Shown here: piece after piece, positions 10,363-20,512 of the stretch | How positions within the stretch are numbered: position 1 is the stretch's first letter | How the letters are laid out: each line of letters begins with the position of its first letter | Assembly (NCBI GenBank): GCA_903862655.1 | Contig: CAIOZA010000020.1 | Location: 62,001-126,000 of the forward strand | Direction: 5' to 3' | Length of the DNA: 64,000 bases | From: an uncultured Ignavibacteria bacterium | GTDB lineage: Bacteria > Bacteroidota > Ignavibacteria > Kapaibacteriales > UBA2268 | Translations under genes and position numbers: made by a program | Notes under the pieces: generated by a model | Told to the model about the DNA's origin: nothing | The model's database searches: none | The model's input: the letters and a program-made list of their open reading frames with translations, nothing else

Positions 10363-11520
10363 CTAATCGTAACAGCCAATTAGTCTTGAAATGACAAGAC
10401 GCTGTATTTCTGACGTTCCTTCGCCTATTTCTAGTAACTTCTGGTCACGATAAAATCTCTCAGCATGGTATTCTTTCATTAACCCGTATCCACCAAGGAT
10501 CTGGACGCAATGATCAGCAGCCATGTGAGCCAGTTCTGAGCAATAGAGCTTGCAAATGGCAGATTCTTTGCTGATTCTGCGCTTATGGTCGAGCATTCTG
10601 CAAACATTGTATAGATAATTTCTGGCAAGCTCCAATCCCATATCAGTATCAGCAAGCTTGAAAGCGGTTGCCTGATATGTAGACAGTGGTTTATTAAAAG
10701 TTATTCTTTGTTTCGCATAGTTGAGGGCAAGTTCGAAAGCTCCTTGAGCAAGACCGAGACCCATAGCCGCAATAGAAAGACGTCCATTGTCAAGAGTAGC
10801 AAGCATTTGCTTGAAACCATCGCCAACTCTGCCCAATACAGCATCTTTGCTTACTCTGACATCCTCGAGACTTATTTCAGAAGTGTTAGAAGCTCTCCAC
10901 ATCATTTTACCCTTCATGGCTGTAGGATTGAAACCTTTAGTTCCATTTTCGATCAGAAAGCAAGTCATTTCCTTTCGTCCATCCGGTTTCTTACCTGTCA
11001 CAGCCAGTACTGTTGAGCCCAAAGTCATATCAGTAGATGCATTAGTTATGAAGATTTTCGAACCATTGATAATCCAGTCATCACCATCGGGAACAGCTAC
11101 AGTTTGTGTGTTTCCCGCATCAGAGCCGGCTTCGGGTTCTGTAAGTCCAAATCCCCAAAGAGAACCAGCAGTTAATTTAGGCAGATATTTCTGTTTTTGT
11201 TCTTCACTACCGAAATAATAAATAGGTCCAACTCCTAGTGAGTTGTGAGCGGCAATAGTTGCTGCCTGAGAGCCGTCAACACGAGCTAATTCTTCGACTG
11301 CAATGATATAAGATACGTAATCGAGATGACTCCCACCGTATTGTTCGGGAATAAAAGCACCGAGCAGTCCTAAATCCGACATTTGTTTAGTAAGATCTGA
11401 AGAGAATTCTTCCTTATCATCTAATTCAATTGCTTTTGGTTTAATTGTTTCTTCTGCAAATTTTCTGATGGTATCACGAATGAGTACCTGATCATCAGTG
11501 AGAAAAATATTTGGAGACAT
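10363..11520 (-). CDS. Acyl-CoA dehydrogenase
   Basis: GFGLTEPEAGSDAGNTQT, ILGGYGLMKEYHAERFYRDQKLLEIGEGTSEIQRLVISR. Confidence 0.93.
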   Translation of the reverse strand: MSPNIFLTDDQVLIRDTIRKFAEETIKPKAIELDDKEEFSSDLTKQMSDLGLLGAFIPEQYGGSHLDYVSYIIAVEELARVDGSQAATIAAHNSLGVGPIYYFGSEEQKQKYLPKLTAGSLWGFGLTEPEAGSDAGNTQTVAVPDGDDWIINGSKIFITNASTDMTLGSTVLAVTGKKPDGRKEMTCFLIENGTKGFNPTAMKGKMMWRASNTSEISLEDVRVSKDAVLGRVGDGFKQMLATLDNGRLSIAAMGLGLAQGAFELALNYAKQRITFNKPLSTYQATAFKLADTDMGLELARNYLYNVCRMLDHKRRISKESAICKLYCSELAHMAADHCVQILGGYGLMKEYHAERFYRDQKLLEIGEGTSEIQRLVISRLIGCYD

Positions 11521-11765
11521 AGCTTTACCTCTGACTAATAAAAAGACGTTTTACATTCAAATTTGAATTAATGCTGTAAGAAAATGTAATATATCAATCA
11601 ATATTATTAAAAAAAAGAAAAATTTTACAAATTATTTCTAAAGTTATTGAATATTTGTCATTTTAAATTTCACTGATATAACTTTTTTTTATAAATTTGA
11701 ATTCTTATCACAAGAAATAAAGCACATAAGTATAAATGTATTCATAAAGTATAATCGGAGTTAAG

Positions 11766-12905
11766 ATGGAATTTCTTTTGACAGAAGAGCAGGTAATGCT
11801 TAAAGATATGGTGTCAAAATTTGCTAAAGATCGCATTGCACCGGTTGCATCAGACAATGAACGCAACCATCGTTATCCTGCGGATATTATTAAGGAAGCT
11901 GGAGAGCTGGGTTTAATGGGAATTGCATATCCAACCGAATATGGCGGAGCTGGTATGGATTATATTTCATACATGCTGGCTGTTGAAGAGGTTTCACGTT
12001 GGTGTGCTTCAACAGGTGTAATTATTTCAGCACATTCATCCCTTGTTTGTGATCCGATTTATAGATTTGGAACAGAACAGCAAAAACAAAAATATCTTCC
12101 TGATTTGCTATCAGGCAAAAAGATTGGTAGCTTTTCGCTGACTGAAGCCGGAGCTGGTTCTGATTCAGGAGCGACTAAAACCACTGCCAAGTTGGTAGGG
12201 GATAAATGGGTTCTTAATGGATCAAAACTTTTTGCAACAAACGGACAAGAAGCTGAAGTGTTTGTTCTTGTTGCCTCTACTGAACCAGGTCAGAAGACAA
12301 GAGGTGTATCTGCTTTCATTGTTGACAGAGAGACTCCCGGCTATAGAATCGGAAAGGTTGAACGTAAGCTTGGTATAAGGTCATCATCCACCACTGAAAT
12401 TATTCTCGAAAACTGCGAAATCCCCAAAGAAAATCTTTTAGGAGATTTGAACAAAGGATTCAAAGTATCAATGGTTACACTTGACGGAGGAAGATTGGGA
12501 ATAGCTTCGCAAGCATTAGGTATTGCACGTGCATCTATTGAAGATTCTGTAAAATATGCTAAAGAAAGACAACAGTTCGATGCACCAATTGCTAACCTAC
12601 AGGCAATTCAGTTTATGCTTGCTGATATGTGGGTAGAGTACCAGGCTGCCTGGCTGCTCACATGGCGTGCATCAAAGATGAAAGATGCTGGAATTGTTTA
12701 TTCACAGGAAGCTGCAGCTGCCAAACTTAAGGCATCAGAAGTGGCAATGTTCTGCGCTAACAAAGCAATACAGATTCACGGTGGTTATGGTTATACCGAA
12801 GATTTCAATGTCGAGAGATATTACCGCGATGCAAAAATCACTGAAATCTACGAAGGAACAAGTGAAATTCAGAGATTAGTTATCTCAAGAAGTCTTCTTC
12901 AATAA
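11766..12905 (+). CDS. Acyl-CoA dehydrogenase (short-chain/butyryl-CoA dehydrogenase type)
   Basis: GSFSLTEAGAGSDSGATKTTA, IHGGYGYTEDFNVERYYRDAKITEIYEGTSEIQRLVISR. Confidence 0.93.
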   Translation: MEFLLTEEQVMLKDMVSKFAKDRIAPVASDNERNHRYPADIIKEAGELGLMGIAYPTEYGGAGMDYISYMLAVEEVSRWCASTGVIISAHSSLVCDPIYRFGTEQQKQKYLPDLLSGKKIGSFSLTEAGAGSDSGATKTTAKLVGDKWVLNGSKLFATNGQEAEVFVLVASTEPGQKTRGVSAFIVDRETPGYRIGKVERKLGIRSSSTTEIILENCEIPKENLLGDLNKGFKVSMVTLDGGRLGIASQALGIARASIEDSVKYAKERQQFDAPIANLQAIQFMLADMWVEYQAAWLLTWRASKMKDAGIVYSQEAAAAKLKASEVAMFCANKAIQIHGGYGYTEDFNVERYYRDAKITEIYEGTSEIQRLVISRSLLQ

Positions 12906-12936
12906 AAAAATCTATTAATTGTTGATATCATTACTC

Positions 12937-12967
12937 AGGAGTTGAGATATTTCTCAACTCCTTTTGT
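12937..12967 (+). terminator. Rho-independent terminator
   Basis: AGGAGTTGAG-ATATTT-CTCAACTCCT followed by TTTGTT, downstream of the acyl-CoA dehydrogenase gene. Confidence 0.85.
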
Positions 12968-13063
12968 TAAAATGAGCCAGAACTTATAAAAAATTGACTT
13001 TTATAACAATTTATAAATAAAACGTCTTAAGCAACTTAAATTAGATTAAAAAATGGAGAAAAT

Positions 13064-16000
13064 ATGAGTAATATGAAAGTATTGACTGCTACTGCATTAT
13101 TTGACGGGCATGATGTTTCTGTGAATATTTTCAGGCGTCTTCTGCAGCAAAGAGGAGCTGAAGTAATTCATCTGGGACATAACAGGTCTGTTCGCGAGGT
13201 TATAACCGTAGCATTGCAGGAGGATGTTGATGCTCTTCTTATTTCTTCTTATCAAGGTGGGCATAATGAATATTTCAGATATATTATTGATGAATTGAAA
13301 AAAAATAACGCTTCCGATAAACTTGTATTCGGAGGTGGAGGTGGAGTGATTCTTCCTTCTGAAATTGATGCACTAGAGGAGTACGGAGTAACTAAACTCT
13401 ATCATGCAGTTGTAGGGCAAAGTCTAGGGATTACCGGTATTGCAGATGATATTATTTCAAGAATAAAAGTTAAAAATGAGAATCAAAAAGAAATTGAAAT
13501 TACTGAATCGATAATAAATAACAACTCAACAACCAATCATTTGGATATATCGAAGCAGCTCAGTTTTATTGAGAATAATGTTTCGAGTTATTCGAAAATT
13601 GAAAAGCTAATTGATTCATATAAAAATCATGATAGAAAGAAATCATTAGTTCTTGGATTTACGGGGACAGGCGGAAGTGGTAAAAGTTCTGTTATCGATG
13701 AATTAATTGGACGTTTTATCACTTATTCGGATGATATCTCGATTGGTATTCTTGCTGTTGACCCATCGAAAAGCAAAACAGGTGGTGCTCTACTCGGTGA
13801 CAGAATCAGGTATAATCAAATCTACAATAAGAGGGTATTCTTCAGAAGCTTTGCCACCCGAAACAGTGAAAATGAGTTAAGCCAAGGATTGAAGGACTCT
13901 ATTTCTGTACTCAAATCCTGTGGTTTCGATCTAATTATTGTCGAAACAAGTGGAATCGGTCAGGGAGATAGCGGAATCACAGAACTTTGTGATTATTCAG
14001 TTTATGTGATGACCTCTGAATTCGGCGGTCCAACTCAGCTCGAGAAAATTGATATGCTCGACTATGCTAATTATATCATAATTAATAAATTTGAGAAGAA
14101 GGGTTCGGAAGATGCTCTTCGCGAGGTTATGATTAATTTCATAAGAACTCATCAGCTGAGTGTACCCCATACAAAACCACTTCACGAGCTGGAATTACCT
14201 GTTTATGCAACTTCTAGCAACCAATTTAATAATCATGGAGTAAATCGATTCTTTAAGGATATACTTGCTCTAATGCAGAAACAAACTGGCTCAACATATC
14301 AAACAAAACAACAATTTATTGATATGCTTCCAACTCAACTTGTTCATGATTTTGGCTTAATCGATAACAGAAAAATAAACTATCTTGCAGAAATCTCGGA
14401 TTCTGTAAGGACATATCATACAAAAAGCAAGATTCAGGTTGAGCTTGCAAAAGACACACAGGCACTTAAAGATTCTATTAAGCAAATAGAAGATCCAGCT
14501 GTTATGAGTTATCTGAAGGATAAATTTGAATTAAAGTGGAAAGAATTATCTGAAGATTCTAAAAACCATTTGTCCGGTTGGGATGGACTTAGGAATCAAT
14601 ATCTCCAAAGTGAGATAAAATATGACATTCAGGGTAAAGAATATAAACTCGATTTATTTCGCAAAAGTCTTTCAGGATCAAACATACCTAAGGTTTCTCT
14701 CCCAAGCTTCACAGGTTGGGGAGACATATTGAATTTTCTCTATAAGGAGAACCTGCCAGGATTCTTCCCGTTCACAGCGGGAGTTTTTCCATTCAAAAGA
14801 ACAACCGAAGATCCAAAACGGCAGTTTGCTGGAGAGGGCGGACCAGCTAAAACAAATATTCGGTTTCACTATTTAACAGTAAATGATCAATCGAAGAGAT
14901 TGTCTGTAGCATTCGATGGAATCACATTGTATGGTGAAGATCCTGCGATAGAGCCTGATGTTTATGGTAAAATCGGCGAAAGCGGTGTTTCTATCTGTAC
15001 TATCGATGATATGGATACTATGTTAAAGGGATTTGATCAGACTGATCCTTTCACATCAGTATCGATGACCATAAATGCACCAGCACCTATTATGGTTGCT
15101 TTCTACTTTATGACAGCTTATAAAAGGGAACTTGATAAGGTGCAATCTACTGGAAAGCAACTGAGTGCTGAAGAAAAGAGTCAAATCAAAATAAACACTT
15201 TCCGTAAGATTAGGGGTACTGTTCAAGCAGATATGCTCAAAGAAGATCAAGGGCAAAATACGTGTATCTTCTCAATTGATTTTGCCATGAAACTAATCGG
15301 AGATTTGCAGGAATTCTTATCCAAGAGCAAAATCAGAAATTACTATTCACTTAGCATCAGTGGCTATCATATTGCAGAAGCCGGTGCTAATCCTATAACA
15401 CAGCTTGCTTTCACATTGGCTAATGGATTCACTTATGTTGAATATTTCCTCAATAGAGGGATTCCGGTCGATGATTTTGCACCAAATTTATCATTCTTCT
15501 TCTCAAACGGTATGGATCCTGAGTATTCAGTTATTGGACGTGTAGCAAGAAGAATATGGGCTGTTGCAATGCGGGATAAATATGGAGCCAACGACAGAAG
15601 CCAGAGATTGAAATATCATATTCAAACTTCCGGCAGATCGCTCCATGCTCAGGAAATTGATTTTAATGATATAAGGACTACATTGCAAGGTCTTCTTGCA
15701 TTCTATGACAATTGCAATTCATTGCATACTAATTCTTATGACGAAGCTGTAACGACACCAACTGAAGAGTCAGTCAGACGTTCAATGGCTATTCAGATGA
15801 TTCTGTCGAAAGAATTTGGAATGTTATTTAATGAGAATCCTAATCAGGGATCATTTATCATTGAGGAATTAACAAACCTTGTAGAGGAAGCTGTATTAAT
15901 CGAATTCGATAATCTATCCCGACGCGGTGGTGTTCTGGGAGCCATGGAAACACAGTACCAACGTTCAAAAATCCAGGAACAGTCTTTATATTATGAATCA

Positions 16001-16312
16001 TTAAAGCAGACCGGTGAGTATCCAATTATCGGAGTCAATACTTATATTCGTGAAAATGCTGAGAATCCGTATGAGCACATGGAAATCACCAGAGCAAGCG
16101 AAGAAGAGAAACAGGAAAGATTGGCAGAGTTGGGTAAATTCAAGAAAGAACACAATGAATTCAAAGCACCGCTCCTTGACAGACTGAGAGAAGTTGCAAT
16201 TTCTAATGGAAATATATTTGAGGAATTGCTGAATACTGTCGAGCATGTCTCTATGGGCGAGATTACAAATCTCCTTTATGAAATTGGTGGCAAATACAGA
16301 CGAGGTATGTAG
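13064..16312 (+). CDS. icmF: Fused isobutyryl-CoA mutase / G-protein chaperone (B12-dependent)
   Basis: Three-part architecture: B12-binding (DGHDVSVNIFRRLLQQRGAEVIHLGHNRS), MeaI-type GTPase (GFTGTGGSGKSSVIDELIGRF), and mutase (FTAGVFPFKRTTEDPKRQFAGEGGPAKTNIRFHYL). Confidence 0.93.
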   Translation: MSNMKVLTATALFDGHDVSVNIFRRLLQQRGAEVIHLGHNRSVREVITVALQEDVDALLISSYQGGHNEYFRYIIDELKKNNASDKLVFGGGGGVILPSEIDALEEYGVTKLYHAVVGQSLGITGIADDIISRIKVKNENQKEIEITESIINNNSTTNHLDISKQLSFIENNVSSYSKIEKLIDSYKNHDRKKSLVLGFTGTGGSGKSSVIDELIGRFITYSDDISIGILAVDPSKSKTGGALLGDRIRYNQIYNKRVFFRSFATRNSENELSQGLKDSISVLKSCGFDLIIVETSGIGQGDSGITELCDYSVYVMTSEFGGPTQLEKIDMLDYANYIIINKFEKKGSEDALREVMINFIRTHQLSVPHTKPLHELELPVYATSSNQFNNHGVNRFFKDILALMQKQTGSTYQTKQQFIDMLPTQLVHDFGLIDNRKINYLAEISDSVRTYHTKSKIQVELAKDTQALKDSIKQIEDPAVMSYLKDKFELKWKELSEDSKNHLSGWDGLRNQYLQSEIKYDIQGKEYKLDLFRKSLSGSNIPKVSLPSFTGWGDILNFLYKENLPGFFPFTAGVFPFKRTTEDPKRQFAGEGGPAKTNIRFHYLTVNDQSKRLSVAFDGITLYGEDPAIEPDVYGKIGESGVSICTIDDMDTMLKGFDQTDPFTSVSMTINAPAPIMVAFYFMTAYKRELDKVQSTGKQLSAEEKSQIKINTFRKIRGTVQADMLKEDQGQNTCIFSIDFAMKLIGDLQEFLSKSKIRNYYSLSISGYHIAEAGANPITQLAFTLANGFTYVEYFLNRGIPVDDFAPNLSFFFSNGMDPEYSVIGRVARRIWAVAMRDKYGANDRSQRLKYHIQTSGRSLHAQEIDFNDIRTTLQGLLAFYDNCNSLHTNSYDEAVTTPTEESVRRSMAIQMILSKEFGMLFNENPNQGSFIIEELTNLVEEAVLIEFDNLSRRGGVLGAMETQYQRSKIQEQSLYYESLKQTGEYPIIGVNTYIRENAENPYEHMEITRASEEEKQERLAELGKFKKEHNEFKAPLLDRLREVAISNGNIFEELLNTVEHVSMGEITNLLYEIGGKYRRGM

Positions 16313-16370
16313 TTCTCTATAGCGGATAAATAAACAAAAGTTTTTTTAATTTTTAACAAACAGACAAAAT

Positions 16371-18014
16371 ATGAATTTTCAATTTTTAGTAGATATTTTC
16401 CAGAAATCGCTTGAGAAAACTGGTGTAAGTGAAGGGTATAAGCTCTTTTTCGAATCACCCAAAAATCCGGAAAATGGAGATCTTGCCACAAATGTAGCAA
16501 TGCAGTTAGCAAAAGCTATGAAACAAGCTCCCAGACAAATAGCAGAAACAATAATCAAAAATCTGGAATATGATAAGACAATAATTGAGAATATTGAAAT
16601 TGCAGGTGCAGGGTTTATTAATGTAAAATTTTCAAACAATTTTTTCTATAATGAATTAATAAATGCAACAGAAACCAGGGATTTATTTGGAAAAGGTAAA
16701 TCGGGTGCCGGAAAAAAAGTAAACGTAGAATATGTAAGTGCTAATCCAACAGGTTTGCTTCACATGGGGCATGGCAGAAATGCCTGCATAGGTGATACAG
16801 TTGCTAATATGTACGAATGGAATGGCTGGGAAGTAACTCGTGAGTATTACTTCAATAATGCCGGCAATCAGATGAATAATCTTGGGAAATCAATCTTTGC
16901 ACGGTATATGCATTTGCTTGGTGAACAGGATTTCCCATTTCCTGAGGATGGTTATCATGGTTCATACATAATAACCATTGCAGAAATGCTAATGACTCAT
17001 CATGGTGATTCTCTAAAGAGTTCTACTACTGAAGATCTGGCTGTTTGCAGGAAATATGGGGAGCAATGGTGCTTCGATAGAATTATAGAAACTATGAAAG
17101 CTTTGAACGTTCATCATGATATTTTCTTCAATGAAGATACACTCTATACCGATGGAAAAGTGAATGATGTAATTGAGCAGCTCAAAGCTTTGAATTTAGC
17201 TTATGAAAAAGAAGGTGCACTTTGGATTGCATTGTCAAAGATGGGTTTAAAAGATGACAGAGTAATAGTTAAGTCCTCAGGTGAACCAACGTACAGACTC
17301 CCTGATATAGCTTATCATATTGTCAAATTTCAACGTGGGTACGATCAATTGATAGATGTTTTCGGTGCTGACCATATTGCAACTGTCCCTGACGTTCTAG
17401 CCGCACTGAAGGCTCTGAATTATGACATTAGTAAAATTGATGTTCTAATTCACCAATTTGTAACATTAACCGAAAACGGCGAGCAGGTCAAAATGTCGAA
17501 ACGATCTGGGAAGAGTTACACTTTAGATGAATTGATTGAAGAAGTTGGTTCCGATGTAGTTCGTTTTTTCTTCCTGATGAGAGGAATCACGACACATCTT
17601 GAATTTGATTTAGCTTTGGCTAGAGAGCAGAGCGATAAAAACCCTGTTTTCTACCTTCAATATGCACATGCCAGAATAAGTTCAGTTCTCGATACAGCTA
17701 AGGATCGTGAAATTAACAAGAAGGATTCATTTGATCCAATTTTATTGAAAGAGAAACAGGAACTTGATTTGATAAAAATCTTATTGAAATTTCCAGCTGT
17801 TGTCGAATCAAGTTGTGAAAAATGTGAACCTCAAATTCTTGCTGAGTATTTACGTGAATTGGCTGCAGCATTCCATGTGTTTTATCATGACTGCAGGATA
17901 CTGGGTGTTGATTCCGATCTACAGAATTCAAGACTTCACCTTGCCAATATAACCAAAATTGCTATGCGAAATGGTTTGACAATTCTGGGAATAAATGCTC
18001 CGGATAGAATGTAA
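16371..18014 (+). CDS. argS: Arginyl-tRNA synthetase
   Basis: YVSANPTGLLHMGHGRNACIGDTVANMYEWNGWEVTREYYFNNAGNQ, VKMSKRSGKSYTLDELIEEVGSDVVRFFFLMR. Confidence 0.95.
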   Translation: MNFQFLVDIFQKSLEKTGVSEGYKLFFESPKNPENGDLATNVAMQLAKAMKQAPRQIAETIIKNLEYDKTIIENIEIAGAGFINVKFSNNFFYNELINATETRDLFGKGKSGAGKKVNVEYVSANPTGLLHMGHGRNACIGDTVANMYEWNGWEVTREYYFNNAGNQMNNLGKSIFARYMHLLGEQDFPFPEDGYHGSYIITIAEMLMTHHGDSLKSSTTEDLAVCRKYGEQWCFDRIIETMKALNVHHDIFFNEDTLYTDGKVNDVIEQLKALNLAYEKEGALWIALSKMGLKDDRVIVKSSGEPTYRLPDIAYHIVKFQRGYDQLIDVFGADHIATVPDVLAALKALNYDISKIDVLIHQFVTLTENGEQVKMSKRSGKSYTLDELIEEVGSDVVRFFFLMRGITTHLEFDLALAREQSDKNPVFYLQYAHARISSVLDTAKDREINKKDSFDPILLKEKQELDLIKILLKFPAVVESSCEKCEPQILAEYLRELAAAFHVFYHDCRILGVDSDLQNSRLHLANITKIAMRNGLTILGINAPDRM

Positions 18015-18301
18015 TGGGTGCAGTTTCGAAAGATAGCATTAAGGATTTAATGACAATCCCGGGAGTTGGGAAGTCAATAGCTAATGATCTGTTGTTGCTT
18101 GGGTATAGTCGTGTAAAGGATCTAATGGATCAGGATCCGCAGATAATGTATGACAAAATGTGTGAGATAACTCATTCTCATCAGGACAGATGTTTGTTGT
18201 ATGTTTTCAGATGCGCAGTATATTTTGCTTCAAATACTTATTATGATCCTGAACTTCTTAAATGGTGGAATTGGAAAGATAAACCGATTATTAAAATGTA
18301 A
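18014..18301 (+). CDS. Helix-hairpin-helix small protein (Cdd1 / 'pathogenicity locus' type)
   Basis: SIKDLMTIPGVGKSIANDLLLLGYSRVKDLMDQDPQIMYDKMCEI...DRCLLYVFRCAVYFA; start overlaps the argS stop. Confidence 0.75.
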   Translation: MGAVSKDSIKDLMTIPGVGKSIANDLLLLGYSRVKDLMDQDPQIMYDKMCEITHSHQDRCLLYVFRCAVYFASNTYYDPELLKWWNWKDKPIIKM

Positions 18302-18328
18302 TTTTTTCAAATATCAACGGAGTGGAAA

Positions 18329-18565
18329 GTGAAAGAGAAACAAATTGCAGCAAAATCTTCATATAAAGTATCATTAGAACCAGGGACATATTGGTGGTGT
18401 GCTTGCGGTTATTCCAAAAAACAACCCTTTTGCGATGGTTCACACAAAGTAACTGATATTAGGCCAATGAAATTCGAAGTAACCGAAAAGAAACGCTATT
18501 CCATTTGTGGTTGCAAATATACCAATAAGGCTCCATTTTGTGATAATGCACACAGAGAGCTTTAA
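18329..18565 (+). CDS. Dual CDGSH iron-sulfur domain protein
   Basis: Two C-X-C-X2-S/T-X3-P-X-C-D-X2-H motifs: CACGYSKKQPFCDGSH and CGCKYTNKAPFCDNAH. Confidence 0.88.
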   Translation: MKEKQIAAKSSYKVSLEPGTYWWCACGYSKKQPFCDGSHKVTDIRPMKFEVTEKKRYSICGCKYTNKAPFCDNAHREL

Positions 18566-18575
18566 GCTGTTTTAA

Positions 18576-19835
18576 TCAGCTTGCTGTCGGGTCGCCACTG
18601 GTACTGGAAGCAAAATTCTCAACACTTCTCAGAGTTATTAATGTAATTTCTGGACGAATGCCTATCCTTAATGGTGGACCTACAGTGCCAATTCCTCTGT
18701 TGACATAAAGATACTGATCTTTATCTTTGTATAAACCAGCAGACTGTTTATAGACAAGGCTCGCCGGAGAAAATGACATGGCATCATACTCAATTCCTAT
18801 CTGACCACCATGTGTATGTCCCGATAATGTTAGATCAACAAATGTTTTACGCCGTATTTCTTTGTCCCAATTAGTTGGGTCATGGCAGAGCAAAACAGTA
18901 GGCAGGTAATCTTTTAGCCCGCTCAATGCTTTATTCATATCTCCATAAGTCATTCTATAGCTTGAGTTATCTGTCCCGGCAATCTGAAGCTGTTCGTTGA
19001 AAATATCAAGAGTAATGTTCTCATTGATAAGAAGATTAATACCTGTTTCCTGAATTTTTTGAATTAAACTAGGATGATCAGATGGTGACATATAATGATC
19101 ATGATTACCAAGACAGCCATATACTCCATGCTTTGCATGTAAATTCTTTAGCTGAGGCAGTATCATTTGAAGTTCTTTATGAGAGAAATTAACGAAATCT
19201 CCAGTCACAAATGTAATGTCCGGTTGGAGTGTCTCAATTAAAAAAAGAACTTCTGTCAAAGGTTTAGCTGAAGTGAAAGATCCGGCATGAATATCCGAAA
19301 TTTGTACGATTTTCAATCCATTCAAAGCTGATGAAAGCTTCGAAATCGGAATGTCTACATAGTGAATTTTGAAGTTATTCGTTGTGCGAATCAAACCATC
19401 CGTGATAACAAAAAATGGAACTCCAGCCATTACCCAACCTGTATTCTGTATGAATTTTCTTCTGGCTGTATTCTGAGGTATTGATTGAGTTAAGGTTGAT
19501 TTGATTCTTTTTTTTGTTATCTTTTTGAAAAACTTAAGAATATCCTTAAAAATAAGAAAGGGCACAATCATAAGTTTCGACAAATACCAAATAGCCGGAA
19601 AATATTCGAAGATTCGTTCGAAATTTTCAAGAGAATGATTAATTAATCTTATATAGGTGGAATAACCCAAAAATATCAGAGCGATAATTGAAAGAATTAA
19701 TACAGAGAAGAAAACCCAACGATTATATCCTCTCTCATTTACAAATTTTCTCCAACTGATAAGAAAGTAGCTATCAAATAATAAAAAAATAATTGAAGTT
19801 ACTATGAAGAACGGAATGAACTTCTGTGTATCCAT
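18576..19835 (-). CDS. Membrane-anchored metallophosphoesterase (YkuE-like)
   Basis: N-terminal TM segments; LKIVQISDIHAGSF, FVTGDFVNF, GVYGCLGNHDHY, LTLSGHTHGGQIG. Confidence 0.88.
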   Translation of the reverse strand: MDTQKFIPFFIVTSIIFLLFDSYFLISWRKFVNERGYNRWVFFSVLILSIIALIFLGYSTYIRLINHSLENFERIFEYFPAIWYLSKLMIVPFLIFKDILKFFKKITKKRIKSTLTQSIPQNTARRKFIQNTGWVMAGVPFFVITDGLIRTTNNFKIHYVDIPISKLSSALNGLKIVQISDIHAGSFTSAKPLTEVLFLIETLQPDITFVTGDFVNFSHKELQMILPQLKNLHAKHGVYGCLGNHDHYMSPSDHPSLIQKIQETGINLLINENITLDIFNEQLQIAGTDNSSYRMTYGDMNKALSGLKDYLPTVLLCHDPTNWDKEIRRKTFVDLTLSGHTHGGQIGIEYDAMSFSPASLVYKQSAGLYKDKDQYLYVNRGIGTVGPPLRIGIRPEITLITLRSVENFASSTSGDPTAS

Positions 19836-19957
19836 TAATGTTTCGTATAGGTTTTACAACATTATAACGACGTTAGATAAAGACTATTCTTGTCAAAATA
19901 ATAAGATATTGATTAAGTCTATAATTCAAAATTTATTAATTAATGACGCAGTAAAGA

Positions 19958-20512
19958 ATGGCAGCTACTTTATCATTGATGGTTCCACTGGGAACAAAAG
20001 CATTTGAATTTTCTTTAAAAGATTCAACTACCGGAAACAATGTTGCTTTGAATCAACTAAAAGGTACAAAAGGCACTGTTGTCATGTTCCTATGCAATCA
20101 CTGTCCCTACGTCAAGCATATTTATTATCATCTAGCCCATTTGACTCCGAAATATCAAGATCATGGAGTTTCATTTATTGGAATTAATTCTAATAATTTT
20201 CTTGCATATCCGGATGATTCTCCCGAAAAGATGAAGAATTTAGCTCTAGAATTGGGTTATAAGTTCCCGTACCTGATAGATGAAATTCAAGAGGTAGCTA
20301 AGGCGTACAATGCAACGTGTACTCCAGATTTTTTTGTATATGATTCAGCAATGAAGCTAGTTTACAGGGGACAATATGATAATTCAAGACCAAACAATGG
20401 GATTCCTGTCACAGGAAATGATCTAAAATCAGCTTTGGATGCCATTATAAGCAATACTCCTATAAATCCGGATCAGATACCAAGTCTTGGTTGTAATATC
20501 AAGTGGAAGTAG
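19958..20512 (+). CDS. Thioredoxin-fold (AhpC/TSA-like) protein
   Basis: GTVVMFLCNHCPYVKHIYYHL ... FIGINSN ... YNATCTPDFFVYD. Confidence 0.85.
   Translation: MAATLSLMVPLGTKAFEFSLKDSTTGNNVALNQLKGTKGTVVMFLCNHCPYVKHIYYHLAHLTPKYQDHGVSFIGINSNNFLAYPDDSPEKMKNLALELGYKFPYLIDEIQEVAKAYNATCTPDFFVYDSAMKLVYRGQYDNSRPNNGIPVTGNDLKSALDAIISNTPINPDQIPSLGCNIKWK

Noticed and set aside
10708-11218. Two plus-strand ORFs of 102 and 143 aa
   Set aside because: Fully antisense to a well-supported acyl-CoA dehydrogenase and without family-like motifs.
11692-11699. TAAATTTG promoter-like sequence upstream of the acyl-CoA dehydrogenase at 11766
   Set aside because: Same reason: degenerate motif in AT-rich DNA without a clear -33 element.
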